From Nocardia suismassiliense (GTDB lineage Bacteria > Actinomycetota > Actinomycetes > Mycobacteriales > Mycobacteriaceae), in NCBI RefSeq assembly GCF_900269665.1, contig NZ_LT985361.1, positions 2,738,701-2,802,700 of the forward strand: a stretch of DNA of 64,000 nt, in the 5' to 3' direction. The notes below the pieces were generated by a model that did no database searches, had not been told where the DNA came from, and worked only from the letters and a program-made list of their open reading frames with translations. The first letter of the stretch is position 1, and each line of letters begins with the position of its first letter. Positions 8,574 through 19,372 of this stretch are shown here, piece by piece. The position numbers and the translations under genes were made by a program.

Positions 8574-9646
8574 GACAGATTCTTTTCGCGGCTGCGATAG
8601 CGCTCGCCGTATCAATTCTGCTGACCCCCCTGCTGATCAAGATGTTCGCCAAGCAGGGCTTCGGTCAGGAGATCCGGGTCGACGGCCCGGCCAGCCACCA
8701 GGCCAAGCGCGGCACCCCGACGATGGGTGGCGTGGCCATCATCATCGGCATGTGGGCCGGCTACCTCGGCTCGCATCTGATCGGCATCGGCTACCGCGCG
8801 GACGGCCCGTCGGCGTCCGGCCTGCTGGTGCTCGGCCTGGCCACCGCGCTGGGCGGTGTCGGTTTCGTGGACGACTTCATCAAGATTCGCAAGCAGCGCA
8901 ATCTCGGCCTCACCGCCGCGGGCAAGTATCTCGGCCAGCTGACCGCCGCCGTCGTCTTCGGTGTGCTCGCCTTGCAGTTCCGCGGCGCGAGCGGGCTGAC
9001 GCCGGCCAGCAGGCAGCTGTCCTATGTGCGCGACATCAGCACGGTGACGATGGGCGTCGTCGTATTCCTCGTCTTCGTCTGCCTCGTCGTGGTCGCCTGG
9101 TCCAACGCGGTGAACCTGACCGACGGACTGGACGGGCTCGCCGCAGGCTCGATGAGCCTGGTGCTCGGCGGCTACGTGGTCATCACGTTCTGGCAGTACT
9201 ACCACGCCTGCGAGATCAAGGCCGAGGTCGGTTGCTACAACGTGCGCGACCCGCTCGACCTGGCGTTGGTCTGTGCCGCGGGCGCCGCCGCGTGCGTCGG
9301 CTTCCTGTGGTGGAATGCCGCGCCCGCCAAGATCTTCATGGGCGACACCGGCTCGCTGGCGCTGGGCGGCATGCTGGCCGGGCTGTCCATCACCACCCGG
9401 ACCGAGCTGCTGATGATCGTCATCGGCGCGCTGTTCGTGGCCGAGACTCTGTCGGTGGTGCTGCAGGTGGCGGTGTACCGCACCACGCGCAACCGGTTGT
9501 TCAAGATGGCGCCGTTCCATCATCACTTCGAACTCAGCAAGTGGGCCGAGACTACGGTGATCATCAGGTTCTGGCTATTGGCCGCGATGGCTTCGGCCAT
9601 CGGCCTCGGCTTGTTCTACAGCGAATATCTCTCTGCGGTCGGGTGA
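8570..9646 (+). CDS. mraY: Phospho-MurNAc-pentapeptide-transferase MraY
   Basis: MraY transfers phospho-MurNAc-pentapeptide to undecaprenyl phosphate, making lipid I. The protein is 358 residues with about ten membrane helices. It shows the conserved cytoplasmic motifs [30 protein letters not shown] and the MAPFHHHFE histidine motif. I chose GTG 8570 ([14 protein letters not shown]) because AGCGAGG lies seven bases upstream and MRQIL is the usual family start. A TTG six bases earlier also lies in frame. Confidence 0.96.
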   Translation: MRQILFAAAIALAVSILLTPLLIKMFAKQGFGQEIRVDGPASHQAKRGTPTMGGVAIIIGMWAGYLGSHLIGIGYRADGPSASGLLVLGLATALGGVGFVDDFIKIRKQRNLGLTAAGKYLGQLTAAVVFGVLALQFRGASGLTPASRQLSYVRDISTVTMGVVVFLVFVCLVVVAWSNAVNLTDGLDGLAAGSMSLVLGGYVVITFWQYYHACEIKAEVGCYNVRDPLDLALVCAAGAAACVGFLWWNAAPAKIFMGDTGSLALGGMLAGLSITTRTELLMIVIGALFVAETLSVVLQVAVYRTTRNRLFKMAPFHHHFELSKWAETTVIIRFWLLAAMASAIGLGLFYSEYLSAVG

Positions 9647-9653
9647 ACTAGCG

Positions 9654-11132
9654 ATGGTCGAACATTCTCCTCGGGCCCTGCGAACACCGGGGCCCATGCT
9701 CGAATTCCTGCGTGGCCGTGACGTTCTCGTCGCGGGCTGGGGCATATCGGGGCGCTCGCTGGTCGAGCCGCTGCGCGATATCGGCGCGCGCCCGGTGGTC
9801 ACCGACGGCGGCGCCGCGGCGCTCGCCGAGGCGGCCGGCCTCGGCCTGGACATCGCCACCTGCGTGGAACTGGAAACCACGGACTGGAGCCGGTTCGCGC
9901 TGGTGATCACCAGCCCGGGCTGGCGGCCGGACTCGCCGGTGCTCGCCGCGGCCGTCGCCGAGGGCACCCCGGTGTGGGGCGACGTCGAATTCGCCTGGTG
10001 GGTCGATCAAGCCAGGATCTACGGTCCGGTCCGCAAGTGGCTGGTGGTGACCGGAACCAACGGCAAGACCACCACCACGCAGATGACGCACGCCATCCTG
10101 CGCGCCGCGGGCATCCCGAGTGTCGCGTGCGGCAATATCGGCCTGCCCATCCTGGATGCGTTGCGGCGCAACCCAGGACCGCAGGTGCTCGCCGTCGAGC
10201 TGTCCTCGTTCCAGCTGCACTGGGCGCCGTCGGTGCGTCCGGAAGCGGGCGTGGTGCTCAATGTGGCCGAGGATCACCTGGATTGGCACGGCGGGCTCGA
10301 CGCCTACGCCGCCGCGAAGGCGCGTGCGCTGGTCGGGCGGGTCGGCGTGGTCGGACTCGACGATCCGGTGGCGGCCTCGCTGGCCCGTCGCTCGAAAGCC
10401 CGGCGCACCGTCGGCTTCCGGATCGGTGTGCCCGCCGACGGTGAGCTCGGCGTGGTGGACGGCAAACTGCTCGACCGCGCGTTCACCAAGGCCGCGATCC
10501 TCGCCGAGGTCGGCGATATCAGCCCGCCCGGCCCGGCCGGTGTCGCCGACGCGCTCGCCGCGTCCGCGCTGACCAGGGCCATCGACGTGGCGCCGCAGTT
10601 CATCAGGGAGGGGCTGATCGAGCACAAGGTCGGCCCGCACCGGTCCGCGTTCGTGCGCGAGGTCGGCGGCGTCGACTTCATCGACGACTCCAAGGCCACC
10701 AACCCGCACGCCGCGCGCACCGCGATCCTGGCGCACCCGCAGGTGGTCTGGGTGGCCGGCGGTCAGCTCAAGGGCGCCCAGATCGAGGACCTGGTCGAGG
10801 AGGTCGCCGACCGGCTGGTCGCCGTGGTGCTGATCGGCGCCGACGCGCCGGTGTTCGCGGTCGCGTTGGCGCGACACGCACCCGAGGTCCCGGTCATCGA
10901 GCTGATCGCGGGAGACGATGCAGGGATGGGTGACGCGTCGAGAAATAAGGCCGACGCTGTGATGGCGCGCGCCGTGCAGGCCGCGGCCGGATTCGCCAGC
11001 CGCGGCGACACCGTGCTGCTCGCGCCCGCGGCGGCCTCGCTGGACATGTTCGCCGACTACACGCACCGGGGCCGCAGTTTCGCGGCGGCGGTGCACGCAC
11101 TGGAAGACGGTGACGTCGGGCGGCAGCTATGA
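9654..11132 (+). CDS. murD: UDP-MurNAc-L-Ala:D-Glu ligase MurD
   Basis: MurD adds D-glutamate to UDP-MurNAc-L-alanine in the cytoplasm. The 492-residue protein has an N-terminal Rossmann region (VLVAGWGISGRSL), the ATP loop G134-TNGKTTTTQ, the SSFQLHW motif and the C-terminal DDSKATNPHAA signature typical of MurD. It lies 7 bp after mraY, and its TGA overlaps the ftsW ATG. Confidence 0.97.
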   Translation: MVEHSPRALRTPGPMLEFLRGRDVLVAGWGISGRSLVEPLRDIGARPVVTDGGAAALAEAAGLGLDIATCVELETTDWSRFALVITSPGWRPDSPVLAAAVAEGTPVWGDVEFAWWVDQARIYGPVRKWLVVTGTNGKTTTTQMTHAILRAAGIPSVACGNIGLPILDALRRNPGPQVLAVELSSFQLHWAPSVRPEAGVVLNVAEDHLDWHGGLDAYAAAKARALVGRVGVVGLDDPVAASLARRSKARRTVGFRIGVPADGELGVVDGKLLDRAFTKAAILAEVGDISPPGPAGVADALAASALTRAIDVAPQFIREGLIEHKVGPHRSAFVREVGGVDFIDDSKATNPHAARTAILAHPQVVWVAGGQLKGAQIEDLVEEVADRLVAVVLIGADAPVFAVALARHAPEVPVIELIAGDDAGMGDASRNKADAVMARAVQAAAGFASRGDTVLLAPAAASLDMFADYTHRGRSFAAAVHALEDGDVGRQL

Positions 11133-12577
11133 CGGAAACGGCGCGGCGTAAGGAACAAGCCGGAGCGGGGGCCAGGTTCGTCGCCTGGCTGGCGCGGCCG
11201 CTCGCGTCGTTTCACCTGGTCGTCACCATTGCCACGCTGCTCACCGTGCTCGGCCTGGTAATGGTGCTCTCCGCGTCGAGCGTCGAGGCGTATGCCGATG
11301 GGGGATCGGCGTATTCGCTGTTCATCCAGCAGGCGCTGTTCGCCGCGATCGGTGCCGTCCTGTTCTATCTTGCCCTGCGTATCCCGTTGCGCCGGTTGCG
11401 GCAGTGGTCGTTTCCGCTGTTCGTGCTGTCGGTGATCGGTCTGGTGCTGGTGTTGATCCCCGGCATCGGTTCCAAGGTGCAGGGCGCGCGGCGGTGGATC
11501 GATCTCGGCTTGTTCAACGTGCAGCCGTCGGAGATCGTGAAGGTCACCCTGGTGGTGTGGGGTGCGCACCTTCTGGCGTCTCGGCGCTCGGAACACGCCG
11601 GGCTGAAAGATATTCTGATGCCGCTGGTCCCTGCGGGCCTGCTGGTGTGTCTGCTGGTCGTGGTGGAACCGAACCTCTCGACGACGATCGCGCTCGGCAT
11701 CGTGCTCGCCGCACTGCTCTGGTTCGGCGGCCTGCCGCTGCGGTTGTTCGTGACGATCTCGGTGTCCGGGATGATCGCGGCCGTCGTGCTCGCGTTGTCG
11801 GCGGGCTACCGATCGGATCGGATGCGCGCCTTCTTCAACCCCGGTGACGACCCGCAGGGCATCAATTACCAAGCGCGGCAGGCGCTCTATTCGCTCGCAG
11901 ACGGTGGCATCTGGGGTCGCGGGCTCGGACAGAGCCGGGCCAAGTGGAGCTACCTGCCCAACTCGCACAACGACTTCATCTTCGCCATCATCGGCGAGGA
12001 ACTCGGCTTCCTCGGCTGCGCGCTGGTGCTCGGACTGTTCGCGCTGTTCGTCTACACCGGGCTGCGCATCGCCAGCCGCTCGGTCGACCCGTTCCTACGG
12101 CTGCTCACGGCCACCGCGACCACCTGGATCACCGGCCAGGCGCTGATCAACATCGGCTACGTGGTCGGGCTGCTCCCGGTCACCGGCCTGCAGCTGCCGC
12201 TGGTCTCCGCGGGTGGTTCGTCGCTGGCGATCACCCTGTTCATGTTCGGCATCATCGCCAATGCGGCCAGGCACGAACCCGAGGCGGTCTCCGCGCTGCA
12301 CGCCGGGCAAGACGGTAGGTTCAGCAAGTTGCTGCGGCTGCCCAAGCCGGAGGTGTACTCGCCGGCCAGGGCGAGCGCCGCACGGGCCAGGTCCGCGCAG
12401 CGGGCCAAAGCACCACGGCCGGGCAGACAGTCGGCGCTGCCACCGGCGCGGCGCCCGCAGCCCGAGCCGCGGCGCCGCTCGCCGGAGAGCCGCGGCACCA
12501 GCTCGCTGCGGGCCACCAGAGCGTGGGAACCCAGCTATCCGGTCAACCACACAAGAGAACGAGGAAAATCTAGGTGA
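11129..12577 (+). CDS. ftsW: Septal peptidoglycan glycosyltransferase FtsW (SEDS family)
   Basis: FtsW polymerises lipid II at the septum with its partner PbpB. The 482-residue protein has about ten membrane helices in the first 390 residues. It carries SEDS signatures, including [13 protein letters not shown], the [21 protein letters not shown] loop and PLVSAGGSS. The C-terminal ~90 residues are a basic, Arg/Pro/Ala-rich cytoplasmic tail, as in mycobacterial FtsW, where such a tail contacts FtsZ. The stop overlaps the murG GTG by 4 bp. Confidence 0.96.
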   Translation: MTETARRKEQAGAGARFVAWLARPLASFHLVVTIATLLTVLGLVMVLSASSVEAYADGGSAYSLFIQQALFAAIGAVLFYLALRIPLRRLRQWSFPLFVLSVIGLVLVLIPGIGSKVQGARRWIDLGLFNVQPSEIVKVTLVVWGAHLLASRRSEHAGLKDILMPLVPAGLLVCLLVVVEPNLSTTIALGIVLAALLWFGGLPLRLFVTISVSGMIAAVVLALSAGYRSDRMRAFFNPGDDPQGINYQARQALYSLADGGIWGRGLGQSRAKWSYLPNSHNDFIFAIIGEELGFLGCALVLGLFALFVYTGLRIASRSVDPFLRLLTATATTWITGQALINIGYVVGLLPVTGLQLPLVSAGGSSLAITLFMFGIIANAARHEPEAVSALHAGQDGRFSKLLRLPKPEVYSPARASAARARSAQRAKAPRPGRQSALPPARRPQPEPRRRSPESRGTSSLRATRAWEPSYPVNHTRERGKSR

Positions 12578-13671
12578 TCTCGGTAATCGTCGCAGGCGGC
12601 GGCACGGCGGGCCATATCGAGCCCGCGCTGGCGGTGGCGGACGCGCTGCGGCGGCTCGACGATTCGATCAGAGTGACAGCGCTCGGCACCGAGCGCGGCC
12701 TGGAGACCAGACTGATCCCCGAGCGTGGTTATCCGCTCGAGCTCATCCCGCCGGTTCCGTTGCCGCGCAAGCCGACCGCCGATCTGCTGCGGCTGCCCGG
12801 CCGGGTGCGGGCCTCGGTGGCGCGGACCAGGGCGGTGATCGACGCGGTGGAGGCCGATGTGATCGTCGGCTTCGGCGGTTATGTGGCGCTGCCCGCCTAC
12901 CTGGCCGCCGGGCCGGGACTGCTGCGGCGTCGGCGCCGGGTGCCGGTGGTGGTGCACGAGGCGAACGCCAAGGCCGGGATCGCGAACAAGGTCGGGGCGC
13001 GCCGGGCCACCCGGGTGCTTGCCGCCGTACCGGATTCGGGGCTGGCCGGTGCGCAGGTCGTCGGCATTCCGGTGCGCGCCGCGATCACCACGCTGGATCG
13101 GGCCGCGTTGCGCGCCGAGGCGCGGGCACACTTCGGACTTCCCGCCGAGGGGCCGGTGCTGCTGGTGTTCGGCGGATCGCAAGGCGCGCGGAGCCTGAAC
13201 GAGGCGGTCTCGGGCGCCGCGCCGCAACTCGCCGCGGCGGGCATCTCGGTGCTGCACGCGCACGGCCCGAAGAACACCCTCGAGGTTGCTGAGAGTGGCG
13301 CGCGCGCACCGTATGTGGCGGTGCCGTATCTTTCCCGGATGGATCTCGCCTACGCCGCCGCCGACGCGGTGGTCTGCCGGTCCGGCGCGATGACCGTCGC
13401 CGAGGTGTCCGCGGTCGGACTGCCCGCCTTCTACGTGCCGCTCGCGCACGGCAACGGCGAGCAGGAACTCAATGCCAGACCGGTGGTCCGGCAGGGCGGT
13501 GGCAGAATCGTGCCCGATGCGGAGTTGACGCCGAAATACGTGATCGATGAGGTGATTCCGCTGCTCATGGACCCCGCACGGCTGACCGAGATGGGCCGTG
13601 CCGCAGCCGGTGCCGGGCATCGCGACGCCGCCGACGCGGTGGCGCGGATCGTATTGGAGGTGGCTGGGTGA
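12574..13671 (+). CDS. murG: UDP-GlcNAc:lipid I N-acetylglucosaminyltransferase MurG
   Basis: MurG is a peripheral GT-B enzyme that converts lipid I to lipid II on the inner membrane face. The 365-residue protein has the N-terminal glycine loop [13 protein letters not shown], the [14 protein letters not shown] segment, the second loop [14 protein letters not shown] and the donor-binding [20 protein letters not shown] region. It overlaps ftsW and murC by 4 bp each (GTGA), so the three are probably translated in a coupled manner. Confidence 0.97.
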   Translation: MISVIVAGGGTAGHIEPALAVADALRRLDDSIRVTALGTERGLETRLIPERGYPLELIPPVPLPRKPTADLLRLPGRVRASVARTRAVIDAVEADVIVGFGGYVALPAYLAAGPGLLRRRRRVPVVVHEANAKAGIANKVGARRATRVLAAVPDSGLAGAQVVGIPVRAAITTLDRAALRAEARAHFGLPAEGPVLLVFGGSQGARSLNEAVSGAAPQLAAAGISVLHAHGPKNTLEVAESGARAPYVAVPYLSRMDLAYAAADAVVCRSGAMTVAEVSAVGLPAFYVPLAHGNGEQELNARPVVRQGGGRIVPDAELTPKYVIDEVIPLLMDPARLTEMGRAAAGAGHRDAADAVARIVLEVAG

Positions 13672-15155
13672 ACGAGGATCTTTCGGCCCTGCCGCCGTCG
13701 TTGGCGCGGGTGCACATGGTCGGTATCGGCGGTGCCGGGATGTCGGGCATCGCGCGAATTCTGCTGTCCCGCGGCGGTGCCGTGTCCGGCTCCGACGCCA
13801 AGGAGAGCCGCGGTGTGCTCGCGTTGCGGGCGCGCGGTGCGCAGGTGCGCATCGGCCACGACGCCAGCGCGCTCGACCTGCTGCCCGGCGGCCCGACCGT
13901 GGTGGTCACCACCTACGCGGCCATCCCGAAGACCAATCCCGAACTGATGGAAGCGAATCGGCGCGACATCCCGGTGCTGCTGCGTCCGGCCGTGCTCGCG
14001 TCGCTGATGCAGGGGCACCGCACCCTGCTCGTATCGGGCACGCACGGCAAGACCTCCACCACCTCGATGCTGATCGTGTCGTTGCAGCACTGCGGATTCG
14101 ACCCGTCTTTCGCGGTCGGCGGCGAGCTGAACGAGGCCGGCACCAACGCTCACCACGGCACCGGCAAGATCTTCGTGGCCGAGGCCGACGAGAGTGACGG
14201 GTCGCTGCTGCAGTACGACCCGGACGTCGCGGTGGTCACCAATATCGAGTCCGACCACCTGGACTACTTCGGCACCGACGAGGCCTACGTCCAGGTCTTC
14301 GATGATTTCGCCGACCGGCTCGCCGAAGGTGGGCTGCTGGTGGTCTGTCTGGACGATCCCGGTTCCCGGGCGCTCGCCGAACGGGTCGGCGCCAGGCTGG
14401 CCGAGAAGAACATTCGCGTCCTCGGCTACGGCTCCGGTGAACTCGCCGACGCGCCGGTGCCGGTCGGCGTGCGGCTGCACAGCTGGGAGCCGCGCGATGT
14501 CGGCGGTATCGCCCAGTTCCAGCTCGACGACGAAGCCGCGCCGCGCACCCTGCGGTTGTCGGTGCCCGGCAGGCACATGGCGTTGAACGCGCTGGCCGCG
14601 TTGCTCGCCGCCCGTGCGGCCGGGGCAGATGTGGACGAAATCATCCAGGGCCTGGAGGGTTTCGGCGGCGTGCACCGGCGGTTCCAGTTCGCCGGCCGGG
14701 AGAACGGGGTGCGTGTCTTCGACGACTACGCACACCATCCGACCGAGGTGCGTGCCGTGCTCGGCGCCGCTGCGGAGCTGGTACAGCAGGAAGCCAGGGA
14801 TGGGGCGCGGTCGCGGCAAGGCCGGGTGATCGTGGTGTTCCAGCCGCATCTGTACAGCCGCACCGCGACGTTCGCGAAAGACTTCGGCGCCGCGCTGAGT
14901 CTGGCCGACGAGGTGGTCGTGCTCGACGTGTACGGCGCGCGGGAGAAGCCACTGCCCGGCGTGAACGGCGCGCTGGTGGCTCAATCGGTCACCAAACCCG
15001 TGCACTACCAACCCGATATGTCGCGGGTCGGCCGTCAGGTCGCCCGGCTCGCGCTGCCCGGTGACGTGGTGATCACCATGGGTGCGGGCGATGTGACCAT
15101 GCTCGGCAGCCAGATCCTCGACGGTTTACGGGCGCGCCCCCAGTACGGGCGGTGA
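13668..15155 (+). CDS. murC: UDP-MurNAc--L-alanine ligase MurC
   Basis: MurC adds the first L-alanine to UDP-MurNAc. The 495-residue protein begins with the Rossmann motif [18 protein letters not shown]. It has the ATP loop G124-THGKTSTTS, the [12 protein letters not shown] metal and nucleotide motif, and the C-terminal [12 protein letters not shown] signature. The GTG start lies within the murG stop. ftsQ follows after 4 bp. Confidence 0.97.
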   Translation: MNEDLSALPPSLARVHMVGIGGAGMSGIARILLSRGGAVSGSDAKESRGVLALRARGAQVRIGHDASALDLLPGGPTVVVTTYAAIPKTNPELMEANRRDIPVLLRPAVLASLMQGHRTLLVSGTHGKTSTTSMLIVSLQHCGFDPSFAVGGELNEAGTNAHHGTGKIFVAEADESDGSLLQYDPDVAVVTNIESDHLDYFGTDEAYVQVFDDFADRLAEGGLLVVCLDDPGSRALAERVGARLAEKNIRVLGYGSGELADAPVPVGVRLHSWEPRDVGGIAQFQLDDEAAPRTLRLSVPGRHMALNALAALLAARAAGADVDEIIQGLEGFGGVHRRFQFAGRENGVRVFDDYAHHPTEVRAVLGAAAELVQQEARDGARSRQGRVIVVFQPHLYSRTATFAKDFGAALSLADEVVVLDVYGAREKPLPGVNGALVAQSVTKPVHYQPDMSRVGRQVARLALPGDVVITMGAGDVTMLGSQILDGLRARPQYGR

Positions 15156-15159
15156 GGCC

Positions 15160-15906
15160 TTGACTCGCAGGGAGCGTGGCGACGGTTCGGTGCGCAGGGC
15201 GGGTCTCGGTTCGGTGCGCTCGGCCGGCGCGTGGCTCGGCCCGGATGGCTGGCGACGGGTTCGGCTGTGGGGATTGCTGGGCGTGTGCGTCCTTGCAATA
15301 GTCGGCGGCGTCGCGTTGTTCACGCCGGTGCTTTCGGTGCGTACCGTCGAGATCGACGGCGCGGTCGCGGTGCCCGAACAGCAGGTGCGCCAACTGCTCG
15401 AAATCCCTTCGGGGCGCTCGATGCTGCGCATCGATACCGACGCCATCGCCCGGCGGGTGGCGAGCATTCCGAAGGTGCGCTCGGCGCGGGTGCAGCGGGT
15501 TTTTCCATCGACGGTGCAGGTGACGGTGGTGGAGCGGGTTCCGGTGCTGTACTTCGAGAGTCCGCAGGGCGCACATCTGCTCGACGTGGAGAGCGTGGAG
15601 TTCGCGATCGAAGACACGCCGATCGGGGTACCCAAATTGGTCACCGATCACCCGGCCAGCGACGCCCCGGCGACCAGGGCCGCGGTCGCGGTGCTCGCCG
15701 CGCTACCACCTGCACTGGGCATTCAGGTGGACGAGGTTGTGGCGCGGTCCATTTCGGATGTTTCGCTGAATCTGAAGGATGGGCGCACGGTACTCTGGGG
15801 CGGGATGAACGATGCCGAACGCAAGTCGGCGGTCGTGCTTCCGCTGCTGACCCGCCCTGGAACGGTGTTCGATGTTTCGAGTCCTAATCTGGTCACGGTA
15901 AAGTGA
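15160..15906 (+). CDS. ftsQ: Cell division protein FtsQ (POTRA domain)
   Basis: FtsQ is a bitopic divisome scaffold. The 248-residue product starts at TTG 15160 after GTGAGG. It has a basic, glycine-containing cytoplasmic N-terminus, one membrane helix (about residues 36-56), a POTRA domain beginning LSVRTVEIDGAVAVPEQQV, and a following beta domain. The order murC-ftsQ-ftsZ is the standard actinobacterial arrangement. Confidence 0.93.
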   Translation: MTRRERGDGSVRRAGLGSVRSAGAWLGPDGWRRVRLWGLLGVCVLAIVGGVALFTPVLSVRTVEIDGAVAVPEQQVRQLLEIPSGRSMLRIDTDAIARRVASIPKVRSARVQRVFPSTVQVTVVERVPVLYFESPQGAHLLDVESVEFAIEDTPIGVPKLVTDHPASDAPATRAAVAVLAALPPALGIQVDEVVARSISDVSLNLKDGRTVLWGGMNDAERKSAVVLPLLTRPGTVFDVSSPNLVTVK

Positions 15907-16328
15907 GCGATACCCATTGCGCCCGCATCGAATTGCAGAATTCGATGGGCGGCGTTCGCCGACTCTCCGGAGTCGCGCGGACCGTCGCCTCCGGGCCTGA
16001 CGCTCACGCCGCCGGCCCTCGCGCCGCGCGGCAAGCGCCGGGGGGCAACCGTTCACCATACGTCGTGCGGGGCTGCGAGACGAGAGGGATCACACAAGAT
16101 TCTGTCTCTCGTTTCGGCGCGCCTGCGCGTGTATTGCGGCGGCGGCGAATAGCGTTCCGCAGCAGTCGGATACTTGACATAACGCTAACCCTATGGTTGA
16201 GGTTTAGGGTTTGCCCGGGCGGCGGTTCGCTGAGTGAAGCCGCTCAGGCGAACTTCGGCCCGGCAGAACGGGCGAAGTGTCTCGAATCCGAAAACGACAG
16301 GCTTTAGATCGAAGGAAGGCGAGAGCCC
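15907..16328 (+). other. Gene-free leader region between ftsQ and ftsZ
   Basis: This 422-bp interval has no convincing gene. A 134-codon open frame across it has no recognisable start or family features. It contains the ftsZ promoter-like motif at 16174-16211 and ends in an ftsZ ribosome-binding site (GAAGGAAGG, 16312-16320). The length fits a separately regulated ftsZ transcript with a leader of about 110-120 nt. Confidence 0.6.
16174..16211 (+). promoter_or_regulatory. ftsZ promoter-like motif with AACCCTA/TAGGGTT inverted repeat
   Basis: TTGACA (16174-16179) is a perfect -35 hexamer. Right after it, AACCCTA (16187-16193) and TAGGGTT (16205-16211) form an inverted repeat with an 11-bp spacer, covering the position where the -10 would lie. 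From memory, very similar sequence occurs before ftsZ in related mycolata; this was not checked. It may be a promoter combined with an operator. No standard -10 hexamer sits at 17 bp. Confidence 0.6.
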
Positions 16329-17561
16329 ATGACGCCCCCGCACAACTACCTTGCCGTGATCAAGGTCGTCGGTATCGGCGGCGGCGGTGTGAATGCCGTC
16401 AACCGGATGATCGAACAGGGCCTCAAAGGTGTCGAGTTCATCGCGGTCAACACCGACGCGCAGGCCCTGCTGATGAGCGATGCCGACGTCAAGCTCGACG
16501 TCGGCCGCGAACTCACCCGTGGTCTCGGCGCAGGCGCTGATCCGGAGGTCGGCCGCCGAGCCGCCGAGGACCACAAGGACGAGATCGAAGAGGTGCTCAA
16601 GGGCGCCGACATGGTCTTCGTGACCGCGGGCGAGGGTGGTGGCACCGGCACCGGTGGCGCCCCGGTCGTCGCGCAGATCGCGCGCAAGCTCGGCGCGTTG
16701 ACCATCGGTGTCGTCACCCGGCCGTTCTCCTTCGAGGGCAAGCGGCGCGGTGGCCAGGCCGAAACCGGCATCACCCAGCTGCGCGAGTCCTGCGACACGC
16801 TCATCGTGATCCCCAACGACCGGCTGCTGCAGCTCGGCGACGCGGCGGTCAGCCTGATGGACGCGTTCCGCTCGGCGGACGAGGTGCTGCTCAACGGTGT
16901 CCAGGGCATCACCGACCTGATCACCACCCCGGGTCTGATCAACGTCGACTTCGCCGACGTCAAGAGCGTGATGTCCGGCGCGGGCAGCGCGCTGATGGGC
17001 ATCGGCTCCGCGCGCGGTGAGGGCCGCTCGGTGAAGGCGGCCGAGTCGGCGATCAACTCGCCACTGCTCGAAGCGTCCATGGACGGCGCGCACGGCGTGC
17101 TGCTGTCCATCGCGGGCGGCTCCGACCTCGGCCTATTCGAGATCAACGAGGCCGCCTCGTTGGTTCAGGAGGCCGCGCACATCGAGGCCAACATCATCTT
17201 CGGCACGGTGATCGACGACTCGCTCGGCGATGAAGTACGAGTCACCGTGATCGCAGCGGGTTTTGACGGTGGAGGACCCGCCCGGCGTACCTTCGACACC
17301 GCCAGCCGGGGCACCATCGGATCGGCTCGCGCAGGTGAGGTCGGCCAGAGCCGTACCGCCGAGGTCGCGGCACGCAGCACCGACGTCGCGTCCGCCACCG
17401 CGAGCTCGACCAGCTCGACCCGCGGCGCGGTACCGAGCTACCGCGACTCCGAGCGCGCTCGTTTAGCGGAGCCGACCGTGGCGAGCAACGCGCGCACCCA
17501 CATCGAACCGCCCGACGACGATGACGACGATGTCGACGTGCCGTCGTTCATGCGGCGCTGA
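16329..17561 (+). CDS. ftsZ: Cell division GTPase FtsZ
   Basis: FtsZ is the tubulin-like GTPase that forms the Z-ring. The 410-residue protein has the tubulin signature GGGTGTG at residues 103-109, the nucleotide loop [12 protein letters not shown] near the start, the T7-type [11 protein letters not shown] segment, a variable Ser/Thr/Ala-rich linker after about residue 320, and a conserved C-terminal peptide ([10 protein letters not shown]). In relatives that peptide is the docking site for partners such as SepF and FtsW. The ATG follows GAAGGAAGG. Confidence 0.98.
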   Translation: MTPPHNYLAVIKVVGIGGGGVNAVNRMIEQGLKGVEFIAVNTDAQALLMSDADVKLDVGRELTRGLGAGADPEVGRRAAEDHKDEIEEVLKGADMVFVTAGEGGGTGTGGAPVVAQIARKLGALTIGVVTRPFSFEGKRRGGQAETGITQLRESCDTLIVIPNDRLLQLGDAAVSLMDAFRSADEVLLNGVQGITDLITTPGLINVDFADVKSVMSGAGSALMGIGSARGEGRSVKAAESAINSPLLEASMDGAHGVLLSIAGGSDLGLFEINEAASLVQEAAHIEANIIFGTVIDDSLGDEVRVTVIAAGFDGGGPARRTFDTASRGTIGSARAGEVGQSRTAEVAARSTDVASATASSTSSTRGAVPSYRDSERARLAEPTVASNARTHIEPPDDDDDDVDVPSFMRR

Positions 17562-17582
17562 CACCGGCAGTTTGCACTTTCG

Positions 17583-17613
17583 AAGGCCCTGACCCCGACG
17601 GGATCAGGGCCTT
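17583..17613 (+). terminator. Terminator hairpin after ftsZ
   Basis: AAGGCCCTGA (17583-17592) pairs perfectly with TCAGGGCCTT (17604-17613). The inner bases CCCC/GGGA extend the stem with one mismatch, and TTT follows. It lies 22 nt after the ftsZ stop. Confidence 0.8.
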
Positions 17614-17766
17614 TGTCGTACCCGGCGCGGTTCGGTGCGGTCGCGGCGAGTGAAAGTTGTTGATCTCACAGCGCGTTCCGTTATGTCATAGAACCGGCGG
17701 GCCCGGTGCGTGGAACGGGAGCTCTGTGAGATCGCCGGGGCGGGACGGTTGACTACGCTCGGGGGC

Positions 17767-18492
17767 ATGACTTCTGCTCCTACGCTGACCGTTCGACGAG
17801 TGACGACGACCAGGGCGGGTGGGTTCTCCGCCCCGCCGTACGAGTCGTTCAATCTCGGAGATCATGTGGGCGACGATCCGGCCGCGGTGCGCCGGAATCG
17901 GGATCGGCTGGCCGAGGGGATCGGGTTGACGCCCGATCGGCTGGTGTGGATGGAACAGATCCATGGGCGCAATGTCGAGATCATCGATGGGCCGCGCGCT
18001 GAGCCGGTGCCCGCCACCGATGCGATCGTGACCACGGTGCCGGGGCTGGCGCTGGTGGTGTTGACCGCCGACTGTGTGCCGGTGCTGTTGTCCGACGACG
18101 AGGCGGGCGTCATCGCCGCCGTGCACGCGGGGCGGATCGGGGCGCGCATCGGAATCGTGCCGCGGGTGCTCGAGGCGATGGTGTCGGTCGGCGCTCGGCT
18201 GGATCGGATCGGCGCGTTCCTCGGACCCGCCGCGTCCGGGCGGCAGTACGAGGTGCCCGCCGCGATGCGCGCCGATGTCGAGAAACATCTGCCGGGCAGC
18301 GCCGCCACCACGGTACGCAAGACTCCGTCGCTGGACCTTCGGGCCGGCCTCAGCAGGCAGCTGCTCGAAGCGGGGGTCAACGGCGTGGCGATCGACCCGC
18401 GCTGCACGATCGAGGACCACACCCTGTTCAGTCATCGCCGCGGCGCGCCGACCGGCCGGCTCGGCAGCGTCATCTGGTCGGAGGTTCGCTAG
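17767..18492 (+). CDS. pgeF: Purine nucleoside phosphorylase/oxidase PgeF (YfiH, multicopper-like family)
   Basis: This is a member of the YfiH/PgeF (former DUF152, laccase-domain) family. Characterised homologues act as purine nucleoside phosphorylases or remove mis-incorporated serine from UDP-MurNAc peptides, which fits a place in the dcw cluster. I chose ATG 17767 (MTSAPTLTVRRVTTTRAGGF); an in-frame GTG at 17710 would add 19 unconserved residues. Family motifs are present: NLGDHVGDD, TADCVPVLL and AAVHAGRIG. The usual HAGWRG is HAGRIG here. The stop overlaps the next GTG by one base. Confidence 0.88.
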   Translation: MTSAPTLTVRRVTTTRAGGFSAPPYESFNLGDHVGDDPAAVRRNRDRLAEGIGLTPDRLVWMEQIHGRNVEIIDGPRAEPVPATDAIVTTVPGLALVVLTADCVPVLLSDDEAGVIAAVHAGRIGARIGIVPRVLEAMVSVGARLDRIGAFLGPAASGRQYEVPAAMRADVEKHLPGSAATTVRKTPSLDLRAGLSRQLLEAGVNGVAIDPRCTIEDHTLFSHRRGAPTGRLGSVIWSEVR

Positions 18493-19265
18493 TGAATGAG
18501 GTTGCGGCGCAAGTCGACGCGCGCACCGCGGAACTGGCCACCAATCTCTCGGCGCTGCTGCAACGGGTGGACACGGCGTGTCTCGCGGCGGGGCGCGCGC
18601 CGGACTCGGTGCGTCTACTCCCCGTGACGAAGTTTTTCCCGGCCGAGGATGTGGCGATCCTGTATCGCTTGGGCCGCCGCGAGTTCGGCGAATCGCGCGA
18701 GCAGGAGGCCACCGCAAAGGTGGCAGCACTGCCATCTTTGGTCCGTCAGGGGGTCGACAGTGACGAAGGACTCCCGGATGTCCAGTGGCACATGATCGGA
18801 CGCCTGCAGCGCAACAAGGCACGCGTGGTCGCGCGCTGGGCACACACCGTGCACTCGGTCGACAGCGAACGCTTGGCAACGGCTCTTGACACGGGTGCGC
18901 GCGCCGCGTTGGACGCGGGGCAGCGCAGCGAGCCGGTACGCGTCCTGCTGCAGGTGAGCCTGGATGAAGACCCTTCTCGTGGCGGTGTCGCACCCGACGA
19001 TCTGGCCCGCCTCGCGGAACATATTGCGGCGTCTGAGGGATTACGACTGTCCGGTCTGATGGCTATTCCGCCATTGGGGGTTGAGTCTGATGCCGCATTT
19101 GCACGACTTGCGACTTTGCACACCCTGCTGCTCGCCGAGCATCCCGGTGCGACAGAACTTTCCGCAGGAATGTCGGGCGATCTGGAATCTGCCATCCAAC
19201 ACGGCGCCACGTGTGTGCGTGTCGGTACCGCCTTGATGGGCGCTCGACCGATAACCTCGGCGTAG
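18492..19265 (+). CDS. yggS: YggS-type pyridoxal phosphate homeostasis protein
   Basis: This is a cytoplasmic PLP-binding protein of the YggS/PROSC family, which holds and delivers pyridoxal 5'-phosphate. The 257-residue alanine-racemase-like barrel has the PLP lysine at K47 (LLPVTKFFP), the EFGESREQEA segment, WHMIGRLQRNKA and the C-terminal SAGMSGDLESAIQHGATCVRVGTALMG region. The GTG start shares a base with the pgeF stop. A yggS gene at this position, just before sepF, is widespread in Gram-positive dcw clusters. Confidence 0.93.
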   Translation: MNEVAAQVDARTAELATNLSALLQRVDTACLAAGRAPDSVRLLPVTKFFPAEDVAILYRLGRREFGESREQEATAKVAALPSLVRQGVDSDEGLPDVQWHMIGRLQRNKARVVARWAHTVHSVDSERLATALDTGARAALDAGQRSEPVRVLLQVSLDEDPSRGGVAPDDLARLAEHIAASEGLRLSGLMAIPPLGVESDAAFARLATLHTLLLAEHPGATELSAGMSGDLESAIQHGATCVRVGTALMGARPITSA

Positions 19266-19372
19266 CAAAGAAACCTCATCAGTCACATTCGACACATATG
19301 CTTGAGACAGACGAGGGCTGAGCAAGACTTCAACACCCGGCCGCCACCGGGGCCGAAGGAAGGTCGACCAAC

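Noticed and set aside
15903..16307. 134-codon open frame between ftsQ and ftsZ
   Set aside because: No ribosome-binding site or domain, and it overlaps the ftsZ promoter motif; composition looks like non-coding high-GC sequence.
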